DNA of 64,000 nt from Patiria pectinifera (taxonomy: Eukaryota > Echinodermata > Asteroidea > Valvatida > Asterinidae). Position numbers and translations under genes: made by a program. How positions within the stretch are numbered: position 1 is the first letter of the stretch; each line of letters starts with the position of its first letter. The notes beneath the pieces were generated by a model. That model saw only the letters and a program-made list of their open reading frames with translations. It had not been told where the DNA came from and ran no database searches. Positions 33,101 to 48,100 of this stretch are shown in pieces. The DNA lies in contig CM057147.1 in NCBI GenBank assembly GCA_029964075.1, forward strand, positions 23,519,513 to 23,583,512, written 5' to 3'.

Positions 33101-36100
33101 CCTGTTGGGAAGGGCTCAGAAACAGATCGAGACGGACATGAACCCAGAATGAATCATGTCCTTTGCCTGCATCCCCCCTCCCCATGAGGTGAACTCAAGC
33201 ATTTGATCCAATTGCTTTACAGCCATGTCATAATTGGGTATACCTTTACATGTTTGGACAGCTTGAGGTGGCCGAGGGAGCATAAAAAAGATATAAAACC
33301 AGGTGTCGTAATTGATTCAATGGTGATAAAATGTTATAAAGGAGGTCAAGTGATGTCTAATGTTTAGGTACTCGGTCAGTCATTAGTAATATCATTAGTG
33401 ATACACACGTGGTTACATGGCCATGGGGATACATTTGTAGGGCACTTCTGGACTGTGTACATGTGTACCGAACGTGAACATCACATGAAGTGGAACTTAA
33501 ATTAACAAAAATCAAGAGGTATTATTGGCATGAGCCATACAGTGTTCTGGCACATGGAGACAGTTTGTGAATGAACCAAACTTTTAATGTGAACATTTAC
33601 TTACAGGGTTTCAGAAGAGGTTGGAATCTCATATATATATCCAAGGATAGGTGTACCGTACATGTGTTTTTTGTATGGCTTTATTGGAAATTGATATTCT
33701 GTTAAACAAATTTCAAAACCTGTGAAACATTATTTTAAAAGAATACTAAAGATGGGTGTACGTTCAATTGGCTAGTTACACTTATGGACAATCAAGGTCC
33801 AAATCCTTTGGGTTTGTTTGCAGCAGTTTGACAGTTGCCCAGTACTGTAAACATGACATGTAGCTGATGGTCATAGTAATTTGTACCGGTATTCATTCAG
33901 ATTCCTACTGAGCAAAAAGGCTAAAAATCCTGTAAATTGTAATACATGTGGTACACACACATACCAGGTAGGGCAAACTCGCTGAATAAATCTGTTGATG
34001 TCCTCTACTCTTGGAGTGCTAGCCAGTCATGTTCTTGACTCTGTGCCAGTCTGTTGCTTCCTGACAAGATTTACGATTCTCTGAACTGTGAGTTAGCCGC
34101 ATGAGACATTCATTGATGCCGTCATTCTCCTAGTCAATGGGCAGATATTTTTAACCAGTCCCGATGAGATCAGTTTGGCAATTCTGGGAGCGTGTCCAAG
34201 AAGTCTTAAAGAGGGAATATGGACGCTATTTGTTTACTTAAAGATTCCAGATGGGCCTCCTGAAATATTTATTACTGGTAGAGATTTGTGAACCATAATA
34301 TCATTTTCATCCAGACCGACTGTTTTGTCAAAGATTGTAGTTTTATCTTAGATTGCCAACGATGGTTTTGTGGAGTCTGCTTCTTCATTTTTATATGAGT
34401 TCAGCCATTCTCTATTATTAAAAAGCGTCACAAGTTGAATAACCTTATTTTCACTTTAATTTCTAGATTTTTCAGCTAGTTTACGCTTTACAGGAATCAT
34501 GTTTGACGTGTTGAAATCAAAGTTGACAAATTCTACCAGAATTTAAAAAATAAAACAGTCAAACTTGTGACTACAGAGCTGCAGCCAGCACTGTATCCCA
34601 AAGACCTGTGCAGTCAGTTTGATAAATTCCCTTTGGCATTTTCACCAAGAACCCATGGCAACTGCATGCGCATCTCATCCTGATCACAGTTTACCATGGT
34701 AACAAGAGTAATTGGAGTTTAGTACTGTGCATCAGAATGTTTATGTGAACTGCCTCACATTCTGCTCGCACATACTGCCTCACATTACTATACTATGTAA
34801 TAATGTCATTTAGAGCACAAAATTCAAATGCAATCACACAGTCTATTCATACCAGAAGGCTTGATATCAGTGGCGTATACCGGTACATGCAGGATTTTGC
34901 AGAAAGGGGGGGGGGGCAAGCACACTCCCGTGGTGGAATTCACCTTGATTTTTTTCCAGTTTGGGAGGGGGATTGACACTGTTTTACTATTGGAGGCACA
35001 GTTTAAAGCAGACAATATCCAACACCATGATCGGCCAATCGGTGGTGTGTAGATCTCTTTGTTAATGCAGCCAGTCCACAAAGCTGGGGTTTGCGCCAAG
35101 CCTCCCCCAAGTACATGTACATGCCCACAGTGTACTAAACTAAAGGCCTTTTCACACTGCACAGCCAATCCCCGGGAAATAAATCCCCGGGAAATTCCCG
35201 GGGATTTTTTACCCCACCAACACCCCAGCAACCATTCACACTAGACACATTTGATAACTCCCGGGGACACTATTTCCCGGGAATATGCACGATCGTTTCA
35301 CACTCGCAATCAAACCCTGGGAATTGTGCAAAAGTTTTTAGGCGGACAGTGGGCTATTAATTTCGAGAAGTACGCATCGAGAATTGCTACCTACCTATCC
35401 CCCGACGGACACGGAGTAGGCCCGGCGCCCGGCCAATTAACCCGCTCTTCCGAGCTGGGCCGCACCGGCGAAGTTCGATGATATGTTCCCGCACGCATTG
35501 TCGGGAGCATGCCATAAAAACAAACATGCCTCTTTTTACTACCAATCTTATCAAATTTTTATTTTTAGCAACGACTTTGCAACGTCAAAAAATAAACTTT
35601 TCCATCGCAATTTTCTTCGGAAAACATACGGCAATTCGCCTCGCATCATATGGATGGATCATCCAATGATACCGTAAATAAAGGGGTGCTTTTAATACCC
35701 TTTTTAAAGTTTTACATTGTTTCTCGAATAAATTCTAAACAAAAAAATATATTGTGATGTTGAGAAGCTTCTTTTCTAACATTGAAATGTTTTGAACTTC
35801 ATAAAGAGAATTTTGTATAATTTTGGAAATGCTGGTAAATATTCTTTTAAAAAAAAGAATATGGCACACCCCTACAGTAAATGGTGTGATCCACATTGGT
35901 GACGCAGTACTGCAGCTCAGCACGTGCATCGAAGAAATTTTCATGGAAAATGCATGTACACGTACGTTGTTGGATGACAGTTGTCTGTTTTGGAGGATAA
36001 CAGTGGGTGAGATTTTCCAGGCGCATCGTATGCGAATTAGTTGGGAGTCTTTCAGTTGGAAAATTATCATGGATAATGCCTACATGTTCGTTCAAACGTT

Positions 36101-39100
36101 GCTGGAAAATGTTTTTGAGGATACAAGTTGCATTTCCAGGCGCTGCGAACTGAAGTTGTGAGTATTTCAGTCACGCGACGGCCCGATCGACAAACTGAAC
36201 AGTGAACACCGTTTGCATTGCGATTTATTTCCAAAAGTTCGGAGCACTTGAATATTGTGTCGCAAAATGCGATTGATACAGGGGGGAAAAGGGTGGGGTA
36301 AGTTCAAACCCGCCGACGTTCACACTAGTTGCTTTTCCCCGGGAAATACGTAAAACCCCGGGGATTTCTCCATTAACCCTACTCCCGAGCAGGGGTAAAG
36401 AATTCAAAGCTTTTTCCCGGTATTAATTGGGGATTTTTTTGTAGTGTGAACAGACCGACCGAAATTCCCCGGCAATTTCCCGGGGAATTGCCGGGGAATT
36501 CGTCTAGTGTGAAAGCCCCTTATAGGGCCTAAGAAGCCATCCAACACTATGCCCGTACTACGACCACACCGATGCACCAGTTATACTTTGACATTTTGTG
36601 GGTGAGAAACTGAGAATGTATTAATTAAGAATGCCAGGACGGCACAAGGAGTCTTGTCGGCCTGCTTTCATCTGATTTCCCTCCAGACGCACAAGCTGAA
36701 ATGGCAGGGTTCATGCGTGCATTCACTGCCCCTCCCTTCCTCATGAAAGTAGTCTGTAAAATTGTATTTCCCTTTCAATTTATAGCCAAGAATGCTTCAT
36801 GATCACCTTTGGTTGAAACTGTTGGAGTCTGTGTCATTTATTTTGTCCTTTTTCTTGCAGGTCTTATAGTATGTTTGTGAACTTGCAAAAATCAGAACAA
36901 CCAAACTAAAACAAAAACAGCTCTTTTTGTGGAATATTAAAAAAACGAGCATAAAATCTGCAACTGCAGGGAGTCTCACTTGTAAAATAAAACTGTCCTT
37001 TGCTTCTTTTCCCCCATTTTAGTAAACCAAACATCACCTGTACGTTTTCGAGATGATTCTTTATTTTTCATTCAAGATGATTGACATATCAAATCTGATT
37101 TAGTTTGGAACTAAGCTAAACTCCAAATCTCCACATCCCATAGTCCTACCCAATCCGTCTTCGTTCCTCACATCTGTGACACTGATCTGATCAGTCCACA
37201 ATGCAGTTCCCGAATCTTACTCTAAACCTGTAAGCTTCTCAGACCAAACATTCACCTAAATGGATTATTATTGATTTCCCTATTGAGCAGTCTCAAATCA
37301 TCCTCATCCGATACCTGGCAGTGTAAAGTCTGGAGGGGCTTGATCCTTTGTTCCCATTATAGGCGGCGCACAATACAATACAATAGGTGAATAGGTCCTC
37401 AGGAAGCCTGATTTGATTTCCTGGTCGAACAAAGAGAACACTGTTAAGTGAACAGCAGTAGACTGTAGCCGGTAACCGTTATATTCCTGTATTGAATTAG
37501 TCTGAGCATGGAGGTGTGTCCTACCTCCATGGTCTGAGTGGACAGAATCTTGAAATGAAATCGGCAGTCCTTTTCAAAGAAAAGTTGAGGGTTTTTTGTT
37601 TTTTTTTCCCTATGTGATTCAGTATGGTACACCCTCTTCAAAGCCCGGTTTATACTTCACGCGAAAGCGAAGCGAAATTCCTGACGTCAACAATACGTTC
37701 AAAGTGCGTCCACCATTGTTGACGACATGAATTTCACTTCGCATGAAGTACCGTATGAACCGGGCTTAAGAGTGAGCTGGGAAAAAGATGCTTTAGCGTA
37801 AAATTCACTCTAATTTCAGATTGACAAATTGTGCAAAAGAATCACTTAGTCGAAATTCAAGTGAAAATATCTTATCTAAGTTTCACTCTAAATTGTCTTG
37901 TTCCTCGAATCAGCCGGATAGAAGGAATTTTTACATGGTCCTTTGAAAATAAGAGAGGACCACGGAGTACGTACATGTACCTTGTTTTTATTCATGACAG
38001 GCTATAGGAATATGTTGGGAAGCAGTTTGTTTTCACTCGTGTACAGTACCCGTACCTGCACATTGGGTCTACATGTTACATGCATCATCACCGGATGTCA
38101 CTTACAAAAACATGTACCCGGTACATGTACCTGCAACATGTACATGTACATGTGCAATACATTATGTGCCCTTAATTTAACCAATAAAGTGGGCAGGGAG
38201 GTTCCTACTGGTATACCTCCATGAATAAAGTTAATGGTGTATCATGTTGTAAAAAGCATTGCTGTACAGACTGTGCATTAACCTGGAGTTGTTTCATGTG
38301 ATACATTGTAGATACCCGTGTTTAAAACACAATGAACCTTTTTAACTTGCTGGTAATTTTTATAAATTTTCATGTGAAAAAGTAAAGTGTAGTGTATGGA
38401 CAAACTACAGTGTTGTACAGAATTATGGCACAATTACTGTGTTAACTCATGTATGGATTCACAAATGAACATGTACAGTCTTTGGTACATGACAACAAGT
38501 ATTAACAGAGAACACAGATCTGTACAGTGTACATAAAAGTTTAAATTGATGATTGAAGACTTTGCACTTATTTCAATAGCAAAATGAAAATTGAAATCAT
38601 AATTGTGTCTGGCTCACAGAGGCGTGAGTTCGAACATGTTGAGGTTATATATGACTTGAAGCTTTGCATGGCGGATGACATAAAATAGACAAAATTGCGG
38701 GTAACACCATGTGGAAAGAAATCTCCTCTTGGAAGAAGTGTGGTTCTGAAAAGAACCGGTTGATTACACTCAACCAACCGGTTCTCATCAGAACCACACT
38801 TTTTCCAAGAAGAAATTTCTTTCCAAATGGTGTTACCCGCAATTTTGTCTATTTTATGTTGAAATTCCCAAATTTCATCATGCACATTATCACTCAAGCT
38901 GTGAAACAAAAAACATGTATCGTGTATCACCAAAAGTGAAAATGAAATTTGTTTCCACAAGGCAGTACTATTAAAGACGTCATAGTTTATCAATTTGTTT
39001 ATTAGCTTTACGCAATGTGTAGTTCCGTCAACAGTCACACGACTGATTGTGAAATTCAGGTCACCTGATGTGAAGTTTCTGGTGAACTTGATAATGACAG

Positions 39101-42100
39101 TGTCACTGTTTACATCAAGGTGACAACGTAAGCACTCAAGTGAAAACAAATGTTAAAAATAAAAATGACTAAATTCAGGAAAATTCTTTGGTGGTGAATC
39201 CTCGTTTAGGAAAACATACAATATTCACATGTGCACAGGCAGCGCAGCAAAACAGGGATTAATCATTCTCAAGTTTGTGATGTTTCGTCTGCGCATTTCT
39301 TGAGCCACATCTGCCAGTTTTTCAAGAATCGTTTGTATTATTTATGTGTACTGTCAAACTCTTGGTTCTCGCTCCGCTCGTTAATTCTGATTTAATTGCC
39401 TTGACAAGCTTTATCATTTGTTATTCATTTGAGTCATCAACCTTAAACCATTAAATCTGTTTGTACATGGTATTATAAATACATTCCCCTTCATGACAGA
39501 CCTTATGTTAAAATCCACAGCAGATAATCCACACTAGTATTACATATACAAGTGCATGTACATGTAGGTACCTTGTATTTTGCCAAAGTACTGAGGGACA
39601 AATGTATAAAAACCAAATTAAGAAAGAAAAAGAGACAATTTCTGTATTATGTTTCAGTGCAATTGTTTATTTTTAACAATCTTTACAGTTTTTTTCTGAC
39701 TTGATGGTCCAATTTTCCTGTCAATAAAACATGAACAGACTAAAGTTGGTACTACCGGGTATATATGTGCTTTTTAGGTGTGGCACATCGGAAAATAGGT
39801 TTTCAAACTATTTCAAAATTTCACTATTATGTTTCAGTGCAATTGTTTATTTTTAACAATCTTTATAGAGTTTTTTTCTGACGTGATGGTCCAATTTTCC
39901 TGTCAATAAAACATGAACATACTAAAGTTGGTATATACATGCTTTTTAGGTGTGGCACATCGAAAAATAGATTTTCAAATTAAATTGATAATTTTAAGCA
40001 TTACATTTATGAGCTTTCCAATGAGACATCGAACGAAAAAAAAGCTGCCATCGATAAGTAACCTGTTACTTAATTTCACTTCTGAACTAGGAGCGTCCCG
40101 CTTTTAATTCAGTTCTGAATTAGCCAGCAGAACCCTAGTTACACAAAGGCTTTTGCAACAGTGCGATTTAGGAATAAAAAAAATAGGTGGTTTACTAAAT
40201 AACACATTCTATCGGTGTGTTCTTGATTTGCAAGATACGGTACTTTGTACTTATTTCAATACAAAACTGTACAGAATACAAAACAGTATATGCGAAAAGC
40301 TTACAAGGCTGATAGCAGTACAAAATTTGCATTTAATAAAGAAAGTTTGTTTTCCTGAAGATCTGCACAAGATGATTAGCATGAACTACATGTTGTGTGA
40401 CTAGGGTTTCACCACTACGTTTCATTAATTTTTGGTTTGGCATCTACAAAAGTACAATGAACCTGGACGTGTACCAAACACCTGACATGATTAGTATTGA
40501 TCCACAAGAATCATTAACCCATAACCCGCACATGTACATGTATGTTAAGGGCTGTTGACTATCCTTGAGATCCAATTGTTATGGAGAATGTACAGTGTAT
40601 GATATACACAATGTATGTTCATGTACAAGTACACTGTACATATGTATTGTTGCAATAATTGTTAGATAATTTACATGTAAAGTGCTTTATGAAAGACTTG
40701 TGTGGTTTGACAGCCGGGGTGTGGTATAGCAGTGGGGGAATGTTGACATTTTTTACCCAAACTTAGAAAGAAGAATGATAACAAAGACTGTTCATTACTA
40801 AACAGATACAGGGTACTAACAAATACTTACAGAATACCTGTATCAGGAACAAAGTATTAAAAACAACATGTAGAATCACTAATACCAGTTGTTGTAGAAA
40901 TGTACATAGTTTATAAGCTCTATGGTTCATGGCGTGCTTCATTATATGTACAGAAACGGAACATATGTTTGCATTTTTTTTGTACATTCTTGAGAAATTA
41001 CATTAAATAACTCATTGCATGCAAGATTTACATCCAATGTTTTCATGATTTTGGACATTGCCGGCATGATGTACCGGTACACGTGTGTAGAATGCGCACT
41101 GTTACATGCACAACAACATCGCGTACATGTACATGTACATGTGCAGTATAGTACTGTAATGTGGAGGATTGATGTTTCCCCACAACACCAATTACGCAGT
41201 GGTATAACCATCCTCATCAGTTGCCCATTACATCACATAACCAGTCACCCCAGTCCCTTCCAATTAAATCCATCTTCAAGATGATGTTTTCATTGCCTCG
41301 CTTGAGCAGCTTTGCCATAACTAATTTGGGTTTATTTAGCAGGGAATCGGGCAGTCGGGTGTGAAATCGAAGCTTTGGATCCAAATTAAGGGTGATCGGT
41401 GCCGAAGGATGACTCATCGGAATTCCACGCCAGGTGTAAATATGATTTATTATGAATGCTAGTACAGTATTTGGGTGATTTCAAAGTTTTTGGTTCATTT
41501 AATTTCAATTTGTTACTCATTTTAGTATGATTGCCGTCTCTTCCCTGAAGGGAAATATCTACATGTCACGCCAACAGCCTACAGGCATTCTACCATCAGA
41601 ACCTTCCTAAATCCTCCAAAGTCGTCTTCATTTGCGTTTGAGATTAATGGCACAATTTTGTACATGCCGGGCTCTAGTTTTTGCTGTTATCCTCTTAACA
41701 AAAAAAACCCCAAAACTGAGTGGATTTTGGAGGATCTGGGTTGGAGATACAATGTACATGTAGTCTAAGGAATATCCTCAATTGCACAGCAAGAGCCTAA
41801 GCAAATTCGATAATTAATTATAAATGCAAAACAAGACTGCGTCTTGACCTCGAGATTCTGACCATTCATCAGGCGCATTCTATAAGGTCTTTGGTAACCC
41901 GTTGTTGTATTAATACAAAAACATGGCAGCCAAATTGACCAATCAACAGCTTTGTCCGCATTTCTGATCGAAATGAAAATCACAATTTCTAAAGCCGACT
42001 CCGATTGGCATAACATTTGCATTGCCCACATGCGTGTATGACGTTGGTATTAAACTGAGAGGGCTCCATTGGACAATGGGGGATAATCAGACTACATGTA

Positions 42101-45100
42101 GTTTAGAGATAGGGTTGGAGAAGAAGCTCAATAATGAGCCCATATATGCACTGAAATGGAACAGGGGAATGGAAGAACTGAAATGAACCCCAAACAAGCT
42201 GACATTATGTACAACATTTGCAATTATCAAAAAACAAAACTAACAATTTGTTATTAAATATGTTACTGGACTGTTACTGTTCTGAATGACAGTCTAAAGC
42301 ATCCTGTAAAATCGTGGCACCTGATGTGCTGTCATTTCAAGAAAGTGGTATTTTTGTATCAATTTCCAACGCTGGTCGGCCGACCAGCGTTGGAAAAAAA
42401 TGGCTTTTTTCCCCAAATGCTGCTCCCAATTTACTTTTTTTATTTAGTCCGCATTTTGTTTGCAATCGATTACACACCTATGAATGGGTACAAAGCCAGC
42501 TATACTGATTCCCTGACCTTACAATTCCCTGACGTCTATAAATTGCTCTGTTTCATCATAAGTGGGGTCAGGGAACCAGACTACGATTGTGTTTCTTGGT
42601 ATTTCCAGCATTTAAGAGCACAAAACTTATAACAAGTCAGTTTTAATACCAGTATTTGCTATAAAATACTAACCCCCCCCCCCAAAAAAAATCCATCCAT
42701 AAACTTCTGAAAATTACAACAAAAGCAAATGTTGTATGTTTTAAATGGACTGAAAACAGAAACTTAATAGGCAATGAAACAATACTCTACAAAAAGTACA
42801 ATGAACCTGGACGTGTACCAAACACCTGACATGATTAGTATTGATCCACAAGAATCATTAACCCATAACCCACATATACATGCATATGTACATGTATGTT
42901 AAGGGCTGTTGGCTATCCTTGAAATCCAATTGTTATGGAGAATGTACAATTTATGATATACACAATGTATGTTCATGTACAAGTACACTGTACAGAAACC
43001 TAATAGGCAATGAAACAATTTACTCTTGTTACCAAAGAATGAAATTCCCTCTGTCCGTCTGTTACTAAGGGAAGATATTTAGAGTTTCAACTCCTGTATT
43101 TTTTTCCCCAAACTCATTAAATCTTCATCATCGTCGGTTTTGAGGCCGTTGTCCAGTCTGTTCTGGGTTGGCCTGCTTTCTCCCTATGGCTCTCCTCCAC
43201 TTGGCCCTGTCCGTCGCGTCCCTCGCATTGACTCCAAGCAGACGCATGTCATCAGAAACAGAACCCTGCCACGTCTTGCACAGACGGCCGACAGGTGTGG
43301 GCCCTCCCACGACTATGTTGGTACACCTCTTGACCCAGCTGGCATCTTCCTTCCTCTCCACGTGACCATACCACCTCAGCCTATGCCTCCTCAACACAAT
43401 ACCGATCCCCTCCACTCCAACTCTCCTCCTCAACTCCTCACTTGACAGCCTGTCAGCCAGAGACACCCCACACATCCACCTGATCATTCTCATCTCCGCT
43501 CGTTCCAACTGCTGGACGTGCCCCACCCTAGTGGGCCACGTCTCGCAGCCGTACAGCATGCAGCTCCGGACACAGGCAGTATATCTTACAGAGTAGTTTT
43601 GTTTTATTCTCACTCATCTGCAAGGTCCCTACTTTCACTGGGTATTAGAGTGAAATTTCACTCTTTCGAAATAAAAGGCACTGTCGCCACTAACTGATAC
43701 TTGGGATCATTTTGGACAGTTCTCTTTATTTTCTTCTTCGAAACTGTACACTGGATGAGTAAGATCCCCGTCTCTTTATTGAGGTCAAGTGTGTTGAAAG
43801 GAAAGGTTGCAGATTCCTCTTACACTCAGAAATTGAAGTCTAGACAATCAGTGTACATATCAATGTGGTCTTCGTCTAAATGTGTGAATCATAGTCTTGG
43901 GCAGTCGCTGGCTTACTGCTGTGCAGTTTCGGAAATTTGGTTTATTATTAGAAGTTTTTCTCTAGTATGATTGACTTTCAACTTGAAGTTACTTGCAAGA
44001 AAATAAACACCAAATGTCAGCGCCGTTATTAAATACTGAAGCTTAGATACATGTAAATCATTAAGATGGTGACCTACATGTAGACGTTGGGCACATTTGT
44101 CGTAATATACCGGTACTTGTTGACAGAATCGATTGATTTTATTGATTTAGGAATGGTTGGGCTGGATGAGTAATGAAGTCATTAAATGGCAAAGGGGTTA
44201 AAATTAATATGAGTTTGCTTGGCCTTGTTCACTTCATGGACTGCGGGTTTTGTTTTTGTTGGTTTTTGGGGTTGGTTGCAAAATTTTGCAGGTTAATTCC
44301 AAAGAGTGTAATGTCAGCCTATCTAATAGCCTGCAAGTGAGAAGCACTTTGCATAATTTGCATATATTATGAACCAATTGGCATGCAATATGCAGATGCC
44401 ATGCATTTTCTACCCTAATACGGGTATGTGTACAAATATTCACACTTTATTTTCTTTGTAACATTTGTTATTTGGCAATACTCCATATATTCTTTCTGTC
44501 CTCGTGCACAGTTCAAAGTTTCAAAAATTGCGCAATGCGTTATTCTGAGTAGAATGAACCATGTGTGGTAATCAGTCCATAATTGACCATTTTGTTTGCA
44601 TTTGCAGTCCCAAAACAGCTGTGGTGTGCGTCACAGTGCGTGTACGTACAGTCTCGTGCAGTTGTTGTTTTGGACTTTTGCCCCAATTGTCAAGTTGATT
44701 TCACAATTGCTCAAAAGAAACAGAAAGCAATTCTTCCTCTCTATGCCACTTTTTACATGAACGTGTATCAACCACATTGTGAAATGTTTAAATTTAACAG
44801 TCAGTCTTTTTTTTAACGAACCCCCCCCCCCCAAACAAGAAGAGGGAAAACAGCACAAACCAAATAAATAATAGGAATAAACATTGTCTAAGGGCTCCGT
44901 GCACAAGTACCGGTACTCCTTCAGCGGCCAGAAAGGGAGAGTTGGGGGAGACTGGTTCCCGGTCCATTCAAATGATCCAAAGTTATTGGGGGCGGGGATT
45001 AGTCTGGGAGACCATCAAATGTTAAATTCGAACGTATTCGCGCGCCGATGATGCCTGACGCTCACGTGCGAAGACGCTATGCCTTAGCTTTGTGCACATT

Positions 45101-48100
45101 CAGGAAGTAGTACCGGTACGTACCTCGTGCGCGAACCAGTACAGTACGCAGACCTGTGCATGTGACAGGGGCTCTCAAAAGTGGTAAAAACACGCCCTCT
45201 TTTGTTGGCGCACGGAGCCCATACTATAGATGTCCCATATTCGGTTGACTTTTTTAGTCGGTACATGTGTACGTAGGAGTACACCGTATAATGTGTTATA
45301 TTGGAACACATGCAGGTTGTGGTTATAGTGTATGTACTTCCTGGGAAGATTAAATTTCAAGATGAGGTTTTTCTTTAATAAAGTAATGTTTGTTGAATGC
45401 ACCTGCAACACAATTCACTTGAGTTTCACTTTCCTCAAACCACTGTAGTTTCATGTACTTCCTGTGTGACTTTTTTTAGCGATTGCATACTGTGTTTTTT
45501 TTTGTCGTGCGTGTAGAGTTGGCCTGCATTAAGGAACAACATGTGTGTAAAAGTCGTTCTTCTTCCGTTGTTTGCATACATTTGTTTTTGCAAAAGACGC
45601 ACTCTTTCTATTTCAGGTACTGGACAAAGCGGCATAACAATCACATGATATATCACCGGCCTGTTTCCCATCAAGAAGCAATATTTCCCGCTGTCTCTAT
45701 TTTAAGAACTTTGAGATTTGCGACAGATTTTCTCACATCTGGACAACATCTGGAAAAAATAATGAGGCAGCAGTTGTGTGTACATCTTAAAATCAAAACA
45801 TTCATTTGTTATTCCTTGATACAACATTTACATATTTGTGACACACAAGCAAATGGAAACTATTCTTGAAATTGAAGTGCAAGTTTTAAAGCAAGCTTGC
45901 ACTCCTGAATGCCATATGGTTGAACTATGGAGCTGGTTTAACCATGGAGGTACCGGTAGGAAACACCTCTGTGGTTGAGCGTGTATACATTTTATTCCCA
46001 CCCTCCCGATGCCTGATTAAATTTAGTCAGGTCACAGCTGCAGCTCGGAATATCTGGTCTGGATGCCTGACCCTCGTGATCTGATTTTCGCATCTGAGAC
46101 CTGGCAGCTCTGAATCCATGCAAGGTTGCGCCAAATATAGATGGAGATGGGGAATAAATTAGAAAGGTCTGGGTATTAACACGTACAAGCAGAGTTATTC
46201 AACAGATGTAGGGAGTACAGTTTGGGCAGAGTTTGCCAGGACAAGTTTCTTTCATTGATACTGTCTCAGTGTCTTCAAGGTTTTAGTCAGAAAGTGTCTG
46301 GGGATCTTTGTGACACACTTTGTGGTATTGGGATGCGGCATAGCCCACATTTGTTACCTGTCATCACAAAATGGTAGAGTGCGGTCTGGCAAAGCGGTGA
46401 TTTGGTTTTCACAGGAAATTAAAGATTACCACCTTCGCGACAACTTTCTTTTCAATTTTACCATTGATATAGCCAATTTTTTTTACATGTCCCTCCCCCA
46501 AACCCACCCCTACTAGAACGTTAGTCAATCTCTGGACCAGGTCTAGATGAGTAGTATCCACTGAGCTGACAGTTCAACAAGATACAAAATGTAGTTGTTA
46601 TGCACCTTTCTTAATTAGTTTTAGCAATTTTGTTGCTCCAAACGGAAAAAATGCACAAAAAGCAACACAGCCCTTTTTGATAATAAATGCTGACTGAAGT
46701 CCTGCTCTCTGAAAAAAAGGCAAAAAAGGAGCTGAAAGTGTTTCACAAAACTGATGGTGATGCATGTACCGTACTTTACAGATAGTTGTTTATTTTTGTC
46801 TCAACGATCCAATGTCTGCCAATACACTTTTGGAAGGAAACGAGACGGAACTCATGACATAAACAAACAACATGGGACAGGAAAGAGATGAGAGGTTAGA
46901 AAAACTATGTCGTCAAAGGAAAACTGCAGCATCAAAAGGGAAAGTCCACTGACATTACATTTTGTTTTAAAAACAATGTTCACTGTAGGTTCACTCCATT
47001 ACATCATCTTGAACGTATTAGATTCAGGGCCGTAACCAGCCTGGTGGAAGGGGAGGGTCATCTTTATCATAAAGTGGACCTTTTCATGTTTTACGCACAC
47101 ATACATTGTACACGTACACATTGGAGTAAAACTCAAATATCAGTTGCAAGGAAAATAGTGGACCTGCGGCTGATTTGGGAGGGGGGGGGGGTGTTGTCCA
47201 ACCGAACCCCCCCCCCCTTTGGGCCTGAGTACATGTATACCTGCACATGTGTGAGGTAGTGGTGAATTTTGATGACAATGCCCTTTGTCCGAGGATACAT
47301 ACATTATACTGGTATGGAATTAAAAGATAAAAAAAAATACTTGGACTTTGTGTTTTAAACCCAGGTAATTAATTTCCATCAGATTACACAAGGCCTCTTA
47401 CTTATGAGGGTCTATTGAGAGCAACTCAAAATAATGTGATTTGTGCTGGTACTCTGAACAGTTTATGTAGATGACAAAGTGCAAAACAGTTTTGTTATTT
47501 ATACAGTTACACAGTATTGCTAAAATGCATTCCATTCCAGTAATTTTGGCAAAACTTGGATACCTCATTCAGATCCCACCCATGGTGACAAATGTCCCCA
47601 TGATCAAAAAATGTAAAATTATAAAAATGTGCTGTTCCTGCGTGAGCTTTCATTCCTAAGAAAAACCTTGCAAAGTCATTTTCTCTCAAAATAGAGTCCC
47701 TTTCCAAAGCGGCCCTACAATGTACTGAAGGTTTTCCCTTGAAGATTTTTTTTGCTGGAAAATGTTGTCATATTGTTTATCAGGGTGATGTACTGCAGTG
47801 CCATAGAAATATGGGTAGGAATACTTGGATGTTTTTAATTACCATTTTTAGCGTTTAATACATATGTACACGTACCAACAACCCAATTATTTTATATAAA
47901 TTTGGCATTGATTTCCTAATGCTCTTAAAGGGAATGTACAACATTTGCTTTTGCTGCAGTTTGCAAAAATAAATGGATTTGAAGAATTAGTATGTTATAT
48001 TAGCAAATATTGTTGAACTGACTTGTTTCACGTGTTGGGCTAGTAGATGCTGGAAAAACTCCGGATCGGATGGGATGCCGCGTTAGGTCGTGTGTGTGTA

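Noticed and set aside
38600-38645. tRNA-like B-box (GTTCGAAC) on the minus strand
   Set aside because: No matching A-box, cloverleaf or acceptor stem; not supported as a tRNA or SINE.
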